Source: JAAYBQ01 sp035403465 (GTDB lineage: Bacteria > Spirochaetota > UBA4802 > UBA5550). Taken from it: a DNA stretch of 9,697 nucleotides. The notes beneath the pieces are model-generated. The model was not told the origin of the DNA. It searched no databases and saw only the letters and a program-made list of their open reading frames with translations. Below are positions 1 through 6,127 of this stretch, one piece after another. The stretch spans positions 1-9,697 of the forward strand of contig DAONFG010000077.1 of NCBI GenBank assembly GCA_035403465.1. Direction: 5' to 3'. A program made the position numbers and the translations under genes. The first letter of the stretch is position 1. Each line of letters opens with the position of its first letter.

Positions 1-1109
1 GTGAGCGATCTCATGGCCTCAACGCGTCCCTTCATTGAGAGGAGCATCCTCTTCACGTCGGGGTGGTTGATGATCTGTGTGCCTTTTGCTTCGGGGTTGA
101 GCATCTGTTTAACGTCCGCTCCCTGTACCCTGTTTCTTGCGTATGTGACAGCGTGCATGTAGCCTGCGCTTGATACGGACCCGCCCTGGCTTCCTACGTA
201 GAGCCTTGCTTCGTTCATCATCTGGAACATTATCTTCATACCCTGGCGCTCCTGGCCGAGGAGTATACCGCGGCATTTGCCTTCATCGCCGAAGTTCATT
301 GTACATGTTGCGGATGCAGTGATGCCCATTTTGTGTTCGATACCTGAACAGTTAACATCGTTGAATTCACCCAGTGATCCGTCTTCTTTAATCCAGAATT
401 TTGGAACCATGAATATTGATATACCTTTTGTTCCTGCCGGGTCGCCTTCGATTCTTGCAAGTACAGGGTGAATCATGTTCTTGTAGTAGTTGTTATCTCC
501 GGAAGAGATGAATATTTTCTGACCTGTGATTTTGTATGTGCCGTCTGCATTTTTAACGGCTTTTGTTTTCAGCGCACCAACGTCTGAACCCGCGTCGGAT
601 TCTGTGAGGCACATTGTGCCGCCCCATTTACCTGCGAGCATTTTTTCAAGGATTGTGTCCTTGATTTTTCCTGCAGGCAGGAAGTTCTTCACCAGGTTCA
701 TTGCGCCGACAGAAAGCATTGGATACATTGTGAATGCGACTCCTGCGCATGAGAAGAAGTCTGTTGCTGCGTAATAGATGGATTCAGGCATCCCGCTTCC
801 GCCCCAGTCTGCTTCTGTTGCGATACCTATAAAACCTGCTTCGTAGTATGCATCAAGTCCAGCCCTGAATCCTTCAGGTATGATGACTTCTTTTGTTGCG
901 GGTATGTACTGTGCATGCTGTTTATCAGCTTCCTGGTTGACAGGATAAACCTTGCCAACTGCTATTTTTTCCGCAAGATTGAGAATTTCTTCAAAAATGT
1001 CTTTGTCGAAATCAGCAAATGCTTCAAATTTGTTCAACTGGTCAACTTTAAGCATTTCAAACAGTATGAAGCGCACGTCTCTTGAATCGATAATTGGATT
1101 TAAAGCCAT
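1..1109 (-). CDS. Acyl-CoA dehydrogenase, N-terminal part (cut by left window edge)
   Basis: Flavoprotein of fatty-acid beta-oxidation that would oxidise an acyl-CoA to the trans-2-enoyl-CoA in the cytoplasm and pass electrons to an electron-transfer flavoprotein. The first 369 codons are visible, starting at ATG 1107-1109, and the frame is open to base 1. Seen: the FAD/substrate motif MCLTESDAGSD (residues 166-176), the following strand YKITGQKIFISSGDNN (192-207), GTKGISIFMVPKF (226-238), GIEHKMGITASATC (256-269) and MNEARLYVGSQG (298-309). All are characteristic of the acyl-CoA dehydrogenase fold. The N-terminal extension and spacing suggest the large subfamily of roughly 600 residues. The catalytic Glu region and C-terminal domain lie outside the window, so substrate chain length cannot be judged. 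The start is supported by a G-rich Shine-Dalgarno just upstream. The hybrid kinase gene lies upstream on the same strand but is separated by terminators, so this gene is probably transcribed separately. Confidence 0.93.
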   Translation of the reverse strand, partial: MALNPIIDSRDVRFILFEMLKVDQLNKFEAFADFDKDIFEEILNLAEKIAVGKVYPVNQEADKQHAQYIPATKEVIIPEGFRAGLDAYYEAGFIGIATEADWGGSGMPESIYYAATDFFSCAGVAFTMYPMLSVGAMNLVKNFLPAGKIKDTILEKMLAGKWGGTMCLTESDAGSDVGALKTKAVKNADGTYKITGQKIFISSGDNNYYKNMIHPVLARIEGDPAGTKGISIFMVPKFWIKEDGSLGEFNDVNCSGIEHKMGITASATCTMNFGDEGKCRGILLGQERQGMKIMFQMMNEARLYVGSQGGSVSSAGYMHAVTYARNRVQGADVKQMLNPEAKGTQIINHPDVKRMLLSMKGRVEAMRSL

Positions 1110-1112
1110 AAT

Positions 1113-1120
1113 CTCCCCCC
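1113..1120 (-). promoter_or_regulatory. G-rich ribosome binding site of the acyl-CoA dehydrogenase
   Basis: On the minus strand GGGGGGAG ends 3 nt before the ATG at 1109. Its GGGG/GGAG core lies at workable Shine-Dalgarno distance and fixes the start codon. The run of six G is unusual and may be slippage-prone. Confidence 0.6.
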
Positions 1121-1135
1121 AAATGTAAACTATCC

Positions 1136-1148
1136 CTCAAATAATGAG
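1136..1148. promoter_or_regulatory. Small dyad, possible operator before the acyl-CoA dehydrogenase
   Basis: CTCAAATAATGAG is an imperfect dyad (CTCA/TGAG around 5 bases), downstream of the candidate promoter and 27-39 nt upstream of the start codon. A repressor site here would fit fatty-acid-gene control. Only four base pairs per arm are symmetrical, so this could be chance. Confidence 0.15.
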
Positions 1149-1156
1149 TGTTCTTC

Positions 1157-1185
1157 TTGATATATCATCGTTAATTATGTGGCAA
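1157..1185 (-). promoter_or_regulatory. Possible sigma-70-type promoter for the acyl-CoA dehydrogenase
   Basis: Read on the minus strand, TTGCCA (1180-1185) resembles a -35 box. A 17-nt spacer leads to TATCAA (1157-1162), a 4/6 match to the -10 consensus; TATATC at 1159-1164 with a 15-nt spacer is an alternative. The predicted transcript would start about 40 nt upstream of the ATG. Weak and based only on consensus similarity in AT-rich DNA. Confidence 0.28.
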
Positions 1186-1240
1186 TCCTTTTTTGACCTA
1201 CGGAATAGTTTTGTAAAAAAAAATATTTATAAGATTTTCA

Positions 1241-1260
1241 TAAAAAAACCACGGGGTTTT
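1241..1260 (-). terminator. Second candidate terminator downstream of the hybrid kinase
   Basis: On the minus strand AAAACC, loop CCGT, then GGTTTTTTT forms a 6-bp stem running into a T tract, about 90 nt past the kinase stop. The stem has only two G-C pairs. It may act as a back-up to the hairpin at 1291-1312. Confidence 0.35.
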
Positions 1261-1290
1261 ATCTGATCAGAATTATTGATGTGCTCATAT

Positions 1291-1312
1291 AAAAAGGGAA
1301 GCCCCTGTTTTG
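1291..1312 (-). terminator. Intrinsic terminator downstream of the hybrid kinase
   Basis: On the minus strand AAAACAGGGGCTTCCCTTTTT folds into an AGGG/CCCT stem, extended by A4/T4 with one bulged C, followed by a T run. It lies about 40 nt after the kinase stop codon, a classic position for a rho-independent terminator. Confidence 0.5.
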
Positions 1313-1351
1313 AGAGAGGACAGAATTACCGGAATAGAGCAACTGTAACTG

Positions 1352-3991
1352 CTACCTGTCCAGAACTTCACGTACCTTTTGCAGAAGGGAATTTGCCGAA
1401 TAGGGTTTACCGATAAAGCTTATACCTTCTTCTGATAGTTTCTGCTGTTTGATTATATCTTCGGTGTAGCCTGATGTCAGAATCACTTTCATTTCCGGGC
1501 GTTTTTTCCGGATGAATTCGGCCAGGGCTTTGCCGTTTATTCCCGGCATAACCACGTCTGTTAAAAGCAGGTCTATCATCCCGGTATAGGAGATCTCCAT
1601 GTCCTGTGCAGCCTCACCGCTCTGCGCCTCCAGCACCCTGAACCCTGCTTCTTCGAGGATATGTGCTGCGAATTCAAGAACCATCTGGTTGTCTTCAACA
1701 AGCAATACGGTCTCTTCGCCTCCATACTTCATATCCCTGTCAGGCCTGCCTGAATCATCTGCCGCCTCTCCGTAATATACAGGGAAATACATATTAAAGC
1801 AGGTCCCTTTCCCCTCTTCGGACTCAACCTCAACCGTCCCGTTATTCTGCTTGATGGCACCGTAAACCATTGAGAGCCCCAGGCCGGTTCCTTTGCCTTT
1901 CGGCTTGGTGGTATAGAACGGTTCAAACAGGTGTTTTTTAACTTCAGCAGTCATGCCGCTGCCGGTATCGGTTACTGAGAGCAGTACATATTCACCGGGA
2001 ATAGCATATGCGTGGCTTCTGCAATATTCGGAGTCGAGCAGCACATTCCCGGTTTTAATTGCAAGTCTCCCGCCTCCGTTCATCGCGTCACGCGCATTAA
2101 CCGACAGGTTCATGATGATCTGCTCAATCTGTCCCGGATCGGCAAGAATTTTCGGATTAGGGGCCATTGCGGTTGTATCAAGCCGCAGGTCCTCGCCTAT
2201 CAGCCTCTCGAGCATGTTGTGCATATGGTTGATCATATCATTCAGGTCAATAACTTCGGGATCGATTATCTGTTTGCGGGAAAATGCCAGGATACGTTTT
2301 GTCAGGTCAGCTGCGCTTTCAGATGCCTTTTTTATCATCGCCAGGTTTGGATAAAGACTGCTCCCGGTGCCTGCCTTTATCATGCAGAGCTCAACATTGC
2401 CCAGGATTGCCGTGAGGAGGTTGTTGAAGTCATGCGCTATCCCGCCTGCCAGCCTGCCGACCGTTTCCATCTTCTGTGACTGCTGCAGCTGGTGTTCAAG
2501 CCTTGACTTCTCCTCTTCGGCCGCTTTTTTTGCGGATATATCTACGGCCACGCTCACAAGATGCAGTTCGCCTGCTATAGTAATTACCTCTGCTGAATAA
2601 TTCATGTGCAGTACCGTGCCGTTCTTGGAAAGGAACTTCAGTTCGAGACCCCTTACAAGTCCATCCTGTTTTAACACAGACATTACGCGGGCACGGTCTT
2701 CAGTGTCAGCCCATATATTCAGCTCCAGGGCTGAATGTCCTATAACCTCTTCCCGTGTATGCCCGGTCAGCTTAAGAAAATATTCGCTTGCGTCAACATA
2801 GACCCCGTCAGAAAGCCGTGAGAGCGTTATAACAACAGGCCCCAGGTGAACAGTTTTAGAGAATTTTTCCTCGGAGAATAAAAGCCTCCTGTTCGATTCT
2901 ATGAGCTCCTGCTGTGTTCTTATAAGGTCCCTGTGGGTCTCTTCAATTTCCAGGATCGTTTTTTTCAGTTCAGTATTAACCTTTTCCAGTTCTATCTTCT
3001 GGAGCCTGTTTGCCTCCTCTGCCGTAATCCTGTCGGTTATGTCTGAATTCATGGCAAGCAGGCAGGGGACTCCTCCGACTTCGATAATGTCACAAGAGAA
3101 AAGTTTTGTACGGATTTCACCGTTTTTTTTGCGGAACCTTATCTCCAGTTCGCGGGCGCATCCTTTTTGCCTTAATTCACTGATAACACGCTGCCTGTCC
3201 TCTTCATCACTCCAGATATCAATATCATGGACAGTGTGGCCCATTACCTCATCCTTTGTCCATCCCGTTGCGGCATAAAAATTATCACTTACATCAACAT
3301 ATCTACCCTCTGCAACGGTGGACAGGGTCAGAACTACCGGGCTGTTCTTAAAGGCCTTTGAGAATTTTTCATCCGATACCCGGAGTAGTTCATTAGTTTT
3401 TACTATCTCCTCTTTAACCATAATGAGCTGGCTGTTCGTCTCCTCAAACGCGCTGTTTTTCTCCCTGAGCTCGTTTACCACGGAAGAAAGCTTCCTGTTA
3501 ACAGTTTCAAGTTCGGTGTTCTGCCTTGTAATTGTTTCGGACGATTTTATGTAAACGGTGTTATTCCGTATTGATTCAATAGCGCCGGTTATTCTGCCGC
3601 TGCTGTCGTATATGGTTTTTGCGATACACCAGAGAAAGGTTTCACCATCGTGAATCCCGGGTGCGCATGATTCTCCACAGATTGAATTACCTTTTCTTTT
3701 AAAGTCCCGGTACTGCTGTTCTACTGCCGGGTCGGGTTTGAGCAGCAGGTCGGCAAGTGCAGGCCTCCTGGTTTTATAAAAAGGAATTGAATGCTCATAA
3801 TTATCCTTCCCCAGGATGTCAGAGGCCATGACGCCCGTAAGTTCTTCTATGGCATGGTTCCAGAGTATTACCCTGCCCGCTGTGTCCAGGGCAAATACCG
3901 GATCCGGCAGAAGATCAAACAGTTCCCGGCCTGGTAATAGGATTTCTTTTGTTTCTTTATTCATTATAAAAACGGCCTGATGTGAGTGCAT
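1352..3991 (-). CDS. Soluble hybrid sensor histidine kinase (PAS-PAS-PAS-HisKA-HATPase-REC)
   Basis: Cytosolic sensor kinase of 879 residues; no signal peptide or membrane segment is visible. PAS1 is about residues 22-148. A coiled coil (about 155-205) leads to PAS2 (208-321), then a second coiled coil to PAS3 (375-488). The H-box GRLAGGIAHDFNNLL places the phosphoacceptor at His520. ATPase motifs are the N box (N632, NARDA), G1 DTGSGM (675-680), F box LFEPFYTTK (689-697) and G2 GKGTGLGL (699-706). A receiver domain (about 760-876) has E766/D767, phosphoacceptor D812 in LLLTDVVMPG, S840 and K862, so all key residues are present. PAS2 and PAS3 with their linkers are a gapless 167-residue tandem duplication. 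PAS1 carries Cys105, Cys109 and Cys122. The ATG at 3989-3991 lacks a clear Shine-Dalgarno, and Met10 (ATG at 3962-3964) is an alternative start without a better one. No partner response regulator is in view. The ligand is unknown. Confidence 0.95.
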   Translation of the reverse strand: MHSHQAVFIMNKETKEILLPGRELFDLLPDPVFALDTAGRVILWNHAIEELTGVMASDILGKDNYEHSIPFYKTRRPALADLLLKPDPAVEQQYRDFKRKGNSICGESCAPGIHDGETFLWCIAKTIYDSSGRITGAIESIRNNTVYIKSSETITRQNTELETVNRKLSSVVNELREKNSAFEETNSQLIMVKEEIVKTNELLRVSDEKFSKAFKNSPVVLTLSTVAEGRYVDVSDNFYAATGWTKDEVMGHTVHDIDIWSDEEDRQRVISELRQKGCARELEIRFRKKNGEIRTKLFSCDIIEVGGVPCLLAMNSDITDRITAEEANRLQKIELEKVNTELKKTILEIEETHRDLIRTQQELIESNRRLLFSEEKFSKTVHLGPVVITLSRLSDGVYVDASEYFLKLTGHTREEVIGHSALELNIWADTEDRARVMSVLKQDGLVRGLELKFLSKNGTVLHMNYSAEVITIAGELHLVSVAVDISAKKAAEEEKSRLEHQLQQSQKMETVGRLAGGIAHDFNNLLTAILGNVELCMIKAGTGSSLYPNLAMIKKASESAADLTKRILAFSRKQIIDPEVIDLNDMINHMHNMLERLIGEDLRLDTTAMAPNPKILADPGQIEQIIMNLSVNARDAMNGGGRLAIKTGNVLLDSEYCRSHAYAIPGEYVLLSVTDTGSGMTAEVKKHLFEPFYTTKPKGKGTGLGLSMVYGAIKQNNGTVEVESEEGKGTCFNMYFPVYYGEAADDSGRPDRDMKYGGEETVLLVEDNQMVLEFAAHILEEAGFRVLEAQSGEAAQDMEISYTGMIDLLLTDVVMPGINGKALAEFIRKKRPEMKVILTSGYTEDIIKQQKLSEEGISFIGKPYSANSLLQKVREVLDR

Positions 3992-4214
3992 AAATTTAAT
4001 ATAAACAAGATAATACCGTCAGGGAATTATTTAAAGGGCTTTATAAAAAAATTTTGCAGTTATTACCGTGTATTATGCCGGAATCGCCGTGTGCGGCCCT
4101 GTAAACAGGAGTGGACCGGATGAAGGGCGGGTTCAGTGTTGATAATTCTGCTGATATTTAATATATTGACATTCATATAATAATAAGCCTGAATGCATTG
4201 AGCAGGCCGCAATC
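3992..4214. promoter_or_regulatory. Divergent intergenic control region
   Basis: This region separates the minus-strand kinase from the plus-strand exported-protein gene and should hold both promoters. Toward the kinase, TATTAT (minus strand of 4010-4015) could be a -10 box but has no good -35. Toward the plus-strand genes, TTGACA lies at 4166-4171 and TATAAT at 4176-4181; they are too close to form one promoter, so either could belong to a separate weak promoter. A dyad CCTGT-AA-ACAGG occupies 4098-4109. The RBS of the 4215 gene is GCAGG at 4202-4206, 8 nt before its ATG. Confidence 0.4.
4120..4161 (+). CDS. Possible 13-codon leader ORF before the exported-protein gene
   Basis: ATG at 4120 opens MKGGFSVDNSADI followed by TAA at 4159-4161. 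It is preceded by AGGAG at 4107-4111 with an 8-nt spacer, a better Shine-Dalgarno than those of the neighbouring long genes. It would only be translated if transcription starts upstream of the TTGACA/TATAAT cluster at 4166-4181. It could be a leader peptide, a relic, or chance. No known family. Confidence 0.2.
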   Translation: MKGGFSVDNSADI

Positions 4215-4937
4215 ATGACATTAAAAATAGACAATCTGAAACCTGGTATAATAATTTTCTGCATGGCATTGGTATTAATGCTGCCGGCCACACCTGTCTT
4301 TCCCGGGGAACAGGGGAGTGGCGGGCAGAATAAACTTGTATTTACACCTGTCCTGGTTAAGAGCGATGTTACCGGTATCTTCATGGATGATGTTTCTGCG
4401 ATCATAAAGAAAAACCTTCAGGGTGATGATTATTTTTTTATTAATGATAAGTTCACCCCGGATGAAAGGATTACTTTTAATAACTACATTACAGGCCGTT
4501 GCGTGACAGAGCTGGCTAAGGTTATCCCCGGGGGAATTATTATCCTGGTAGCCGTCAAAAAAGGGGATGTCAAGGTCGGGGAGAAACAGCACAGCAGGTA
4601 TGTTGTAGAGGAAATAATAGAAACCAGGTATACTATCTATGTCTCTACCGTGGATCTCTCCGCGGGAAGGTATGACCTCAAGTTCAGGGAGACCGTTAAT
4701 GATGCAGCAAAGCTTTCTGATGAGGCAGACAATATTGGTAAAAAGATCCGGGAATTTTATACCAGGAGAAAATCTGAAGTTAAAACTGATGCGGTCAAGG
4801 GAGACTCGCCGCTGATAAATATAATATCAATGAAGCAGGGTGTAAGCTTGTGCTGCATTAATTCGCATGACAGAGGCATAAACTCCAGGTACCAGCCAGG
4901 CAGTTTTAATCCAGTGATAAGGATAAACACGAAATGA
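4215..4937 (+). CDS. Exported (periplasmic) protein, possibly CsgG/TolB-N-like fold
   Basis: A 240-residue protein of unrecognised specific family. The N-terminus has a signal-peptide-like hydrophobic stretch (about residues 11-30: GIIIFCMALVLMLPATPVFP), so the mature protein should be periplasmic or outer-membrane associated; no lipobox is evident. The body alternates beta and alpha: a starting strand (KLVFTPVLV), a helix of ITGRCVTELAKVIP type, then strands IIILVAVKKGDVKVG and YTIYVSTVDLSAGRYDLKF. This resembles the CsgG/LpoB/TolB N-terminal fold, where one strand pair surrounds a GD turn and a 'VDLxxGRxD' segment; that assignment is inference. The last 40 residues (from about INIISMKQGVSL) look different, like the first strands of a beta-barrel or a frame-altered tail. 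The stop overlaps the start of the next gene as ATGA, implying translational coupling and a joint role with the HAMP membrane protein. Confidence 0.75.
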   Translation: MTLKIDNLKPGIIIFCMALVLMLPATPVFPGEQGSGGQNKLVFTPVLVKSDVTGIFMDDVSAIIKKNLQGDDYFFINDKFTPDERITFNNYITGRCVTELAKVIPGGIIILVAVKKGDVKVGEKQHSRYVVEEIIETRYTIYVSTVDLSAGRYDLKFRETVNDAAKLSDEADNIGKKIREFYTRRKSEVKTDAVKGDSPLINIISMKQGVSLCCINSHDRGINSRYQPGSFNPVIRINTK

Positions 4938-5539
4938 CAAAACGACACATGAGACACATAATAGTAAACGGCAGATTCCAGTATCACATAGCTGCCACTT
5001 TCGCCGGCCTCTCGGCTCTGATCATGGCAGTCATAATTATCATACTCTCATCTGTACTTATATCAAATAACTCCAGGCTTGACGAGATAAGCCGTAACCA
5101 ACTGGTACTTTCAGGGACACAGACCGAGATTTTTAAAACACTCATTGTACTTTCTGAATCAAAAAACATTAAAAATATGCGGATATCCGCTGACATGCTG
5201 AAGCATGATAACGATGAAACGAAGAGGCTTCTTGACCAGAACAATGAAAAGGTCAGGGCGATCACTACACGCAACAAAAGCATCATTGTGATGCTTATTG
5301 TTTCCGCGGCTATTCAGTCTGCAATAATATTCTACATAATGCTCAGGAGGTCGAACAGGATCTCCGGTCCGCTCTTCCTGCTTAACCGGTATATCAATGA
5401 GATAAAAAATGGAACCTTTCCCGATATACGGAAGCTGCGTTCACACGATGACTTCCAGGATGTGTTTGAAAACTTCAGGGAGCTGGCGGATTTGCTGAAG
5501 GAAAAGAATGCGGGGAAAGTGAATAAAAGCAAAAGCTGA
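4934..5539 (+). CDS. Two-TM HAMP-domain membrane protein without output domain
   Basis: A 201-residue inner-membrane protein. A short basic N-terminus precedes TM1 (about 18-44, AATFAGLSALIMAVIIIILS). A periplasmic loop of about 70 residues is predicted helical (NSRLDEISRNQL...LLDQNNEKVRAI). TM2 (about 115-137) is followed by a HAMP-like segment (138-190), with RRSNRISGPLFLLNRYINEI as first amphipathic helix and DDFQDVFENFRELADLL as second. Small proteins of this build, opening with an 'IVNxxFQ'-type motif and ending after HAMP, occur in Desulfobacterota and related groups (recalled, not searched). With no kinase, cyclase or methyl-accepting domain it must pass a signal to a separate partner or act structurally. 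Its start overlaps the upstream stop (ATGA), so the two proteins are probably made together. The C-terminus is Lys-rich and the gene looks intact. Confidence 0.82.
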   Translation: MTKRHMRHIIVNGRFQYHIAATFAGLSALIMAVIIIILSSVLISNNSRLDEISRNQLVLSGTQTEIFKTLIVLSESKNIKNMRISADMLKHDNDETKRLLDQNNEKVRAITTRNKSIIVMLIVSAAIQSAIIFYIMLRRSNRISGPLFLLNRYINEIKNGTFPDIRKLRSHDDFQDVFENFRELADLLKEKNAGKVNKSKS

Positions 5540-5540
5540 G

Positions 5541-5560
5541 CAAGGGGCTGCAGCCCCTTG
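5541..5560. terminator. Perfect 20-bp palindrome after the HAMP gene, likely terminator
   Basis: CAAGGGGCTG is followed immediately by its exact reverse complement, beginning 1 nt after the HAMP gene stop. As RNA it forms a strong GC-rich stem (at least 8 bp with a small loop). There is no T tract directly after it on the plus strand. Reading leftward it would sit just past the stop of the remnant at 5581, so it may serve both directions. Confidence 0.5.
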
Positions 5561-5566
5561 TCCGGG

Positions 5567-5582
5567 AAACAACTTGTTGTTT
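5567..5582. terminator. Second hairpin between convergent units
   Basis: AAACAAC, TT, GTTGTTT is a 7-bp inverted repeat six bases after the palindrome, overlapping the stop of the minus-strand remnant. Together the two hairpins form a compact barrier between oppositely oriented transcription units. Confidence 0.3.
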
Positions 5583-5805
5583 AAAACATGATCCCCGTTG
5601 TAACCTTAACATCATACTTCAGGCCTGCAGCCCTGTATTCACCATCTTCACTTCCCATGTAGCAGTTTGCATACAAACCTGCTGTAAAGTTGTTGATGTT
5701 GCTGTAACTTAATGAGGTTGATGCAATAAAAGGTTTCTGCTTTACGAGGAGGCTTACCGGAAGCGACTTGCATTCTTCTATTGAATTTATCGTTGATTTT
5801 TTAAT
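5581..5805 (-). pseudogene. Remnant of an outer-membrane barrel gene (C-terminal 74 codons)
   Basis: Reading leftward, a frame is open from 5805 to TAA at 5581-5583, bounded upstream by an in-frame TAA at 5806-5808. It contains no ATG, GTG or TTG near its beginning. The translation has alternating hydrophobic/polar residues and short turns, e.g. PFIASTSLSYSNINNFTAG then YRAAGLKYDVKVTTGIMF. It ends in Phe, as outer-membrane beta-barrel proteins typically do. About three to four barrel strands seem to survive. The simplest reading is the 3' end of a gene whose front was deleted or replaced by the AT-rich region to its right. The family is not recognised; homology to the barrel gene at the right edge is not obvious. 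Confidence 0.5.
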
Positions 5806-5838
5806 TTATTAAGCCTGAATTTATATCAATAAGTGTGT

Positions 5839-5993
5839 AATTGTTATTAACATGTCCGGGAAAAGGGCTTAAAACATCATTGATTAAAAAAATTTGATGA
5901 CTATGAATGTGCAACTTGATTCTGTGCCATGTTTGTGAGGAATTGTTGTTAATTTTTAATCAGTTAAACCTCTTGATATTAATTGTTTTTACA
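5839..5993 (+). repeat. Three dispersed AATTGTT-N-TTA repeats
   Basis: AATTGTTATTAAC (5839-5851), AATTGTTGTTAAT (5941-5953) and AATTGTTTTTACA (5981-5993) share AATTGTT-N-TTA in the same orientation. The start-to-start distances are 102 and 40 bp, close to whole helical turns. AT-rich composition makes chance possible. Confidence 0.3.
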
Positions 5994-6025
5994 ACTCAGC
6001 TTTGACCTACAAAACAGCTCTGACC
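5991..6025 (+). repeat. Abutting 17-bp direct repeats, possible regulator binding site
   Basis: Bases 5991-6007 (ACAACTCAGCTTTGACC) and 6009-6025 (ACAAAACAGCTCTGACC) match at 14 of 17 positions with a period of 18 bp. They sit about 45-80 nt upstream of the candidate -35 box of the 4Fe-4S gene, a usual place for an activator that binds direct repeats. Confidence 0.4.
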
Positions 6026-6069
6026 CGATTGTTCGTCGCGTAAATCAATTCACTTTAGATGAAAGGTAT

Positions 6070-6100
6070 TTGACATAAACTGATATGTTGCCAGTAATAT
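6070..6100 (+). promoter_or_regulatory. Candidate promoter of the 4Fe-4S protein gene
   Basis: A consensus -35 TTGACA (6070-6075) and TAATAT (6095-6100, near-consensus -10) are separated by 19 bp, longer than ideal. A long spacer is often compensated by an activator, which fits the direct repeats upstream. The leader would be about 20 nt, with a weak GGGA (6117-6120) as Shine-Dalgarno before the ATG at 6128. Confidence 0.4.
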
Positions 6101-6127
6101 TTAAATGTTTTATTCCGGGAATTTAAA

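Larger units (their letters stand above)
5806..6127. promoter_or_regulatory. AT-rich non-coding control region upstream of the 4Fe-4S protein
   Basis: No coding frame is supported here. The region holds three AATTGTT-type repeats (5839, 5941, 5981), an abutting pair of 17-bp direct repeats (5991-6025) and a candidate promoter (6070-6100). Its AT-richness contrasts with the genes on both sides. It starts exactly where the barrel remnant loses its frame, suggesting the junction of an old rearrangement. Confidence 0.5.

Noticed and set aside
277..774. Plus-strand frames opposite the acyl-CoA dehydrogenase
   Set aside because: The minus strand is a continuous, motif-rich dehydrogenase frame; the plus frames have no family features.
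1953..3554. Several plus-strand frames opposite the hybrid kinase
   Set aside because: They are Ser/Leu/Phe-rich shadow translations of a gene whose catalytic motifs are all in place on the minus strand.
4166..4181. TTGACA followed by TATAAT as one strong promoter
   Set aside because: Only 4 bp separate the two boxes; they cannot be used together by a sigma-70-type polymerase.
4184..4194. TAAGCCTGAAT repeated at 5810-5820
   Set aside because: An 11-bp exact repeat is expected by chance several times in about 10 kb, and the flanks do not match.
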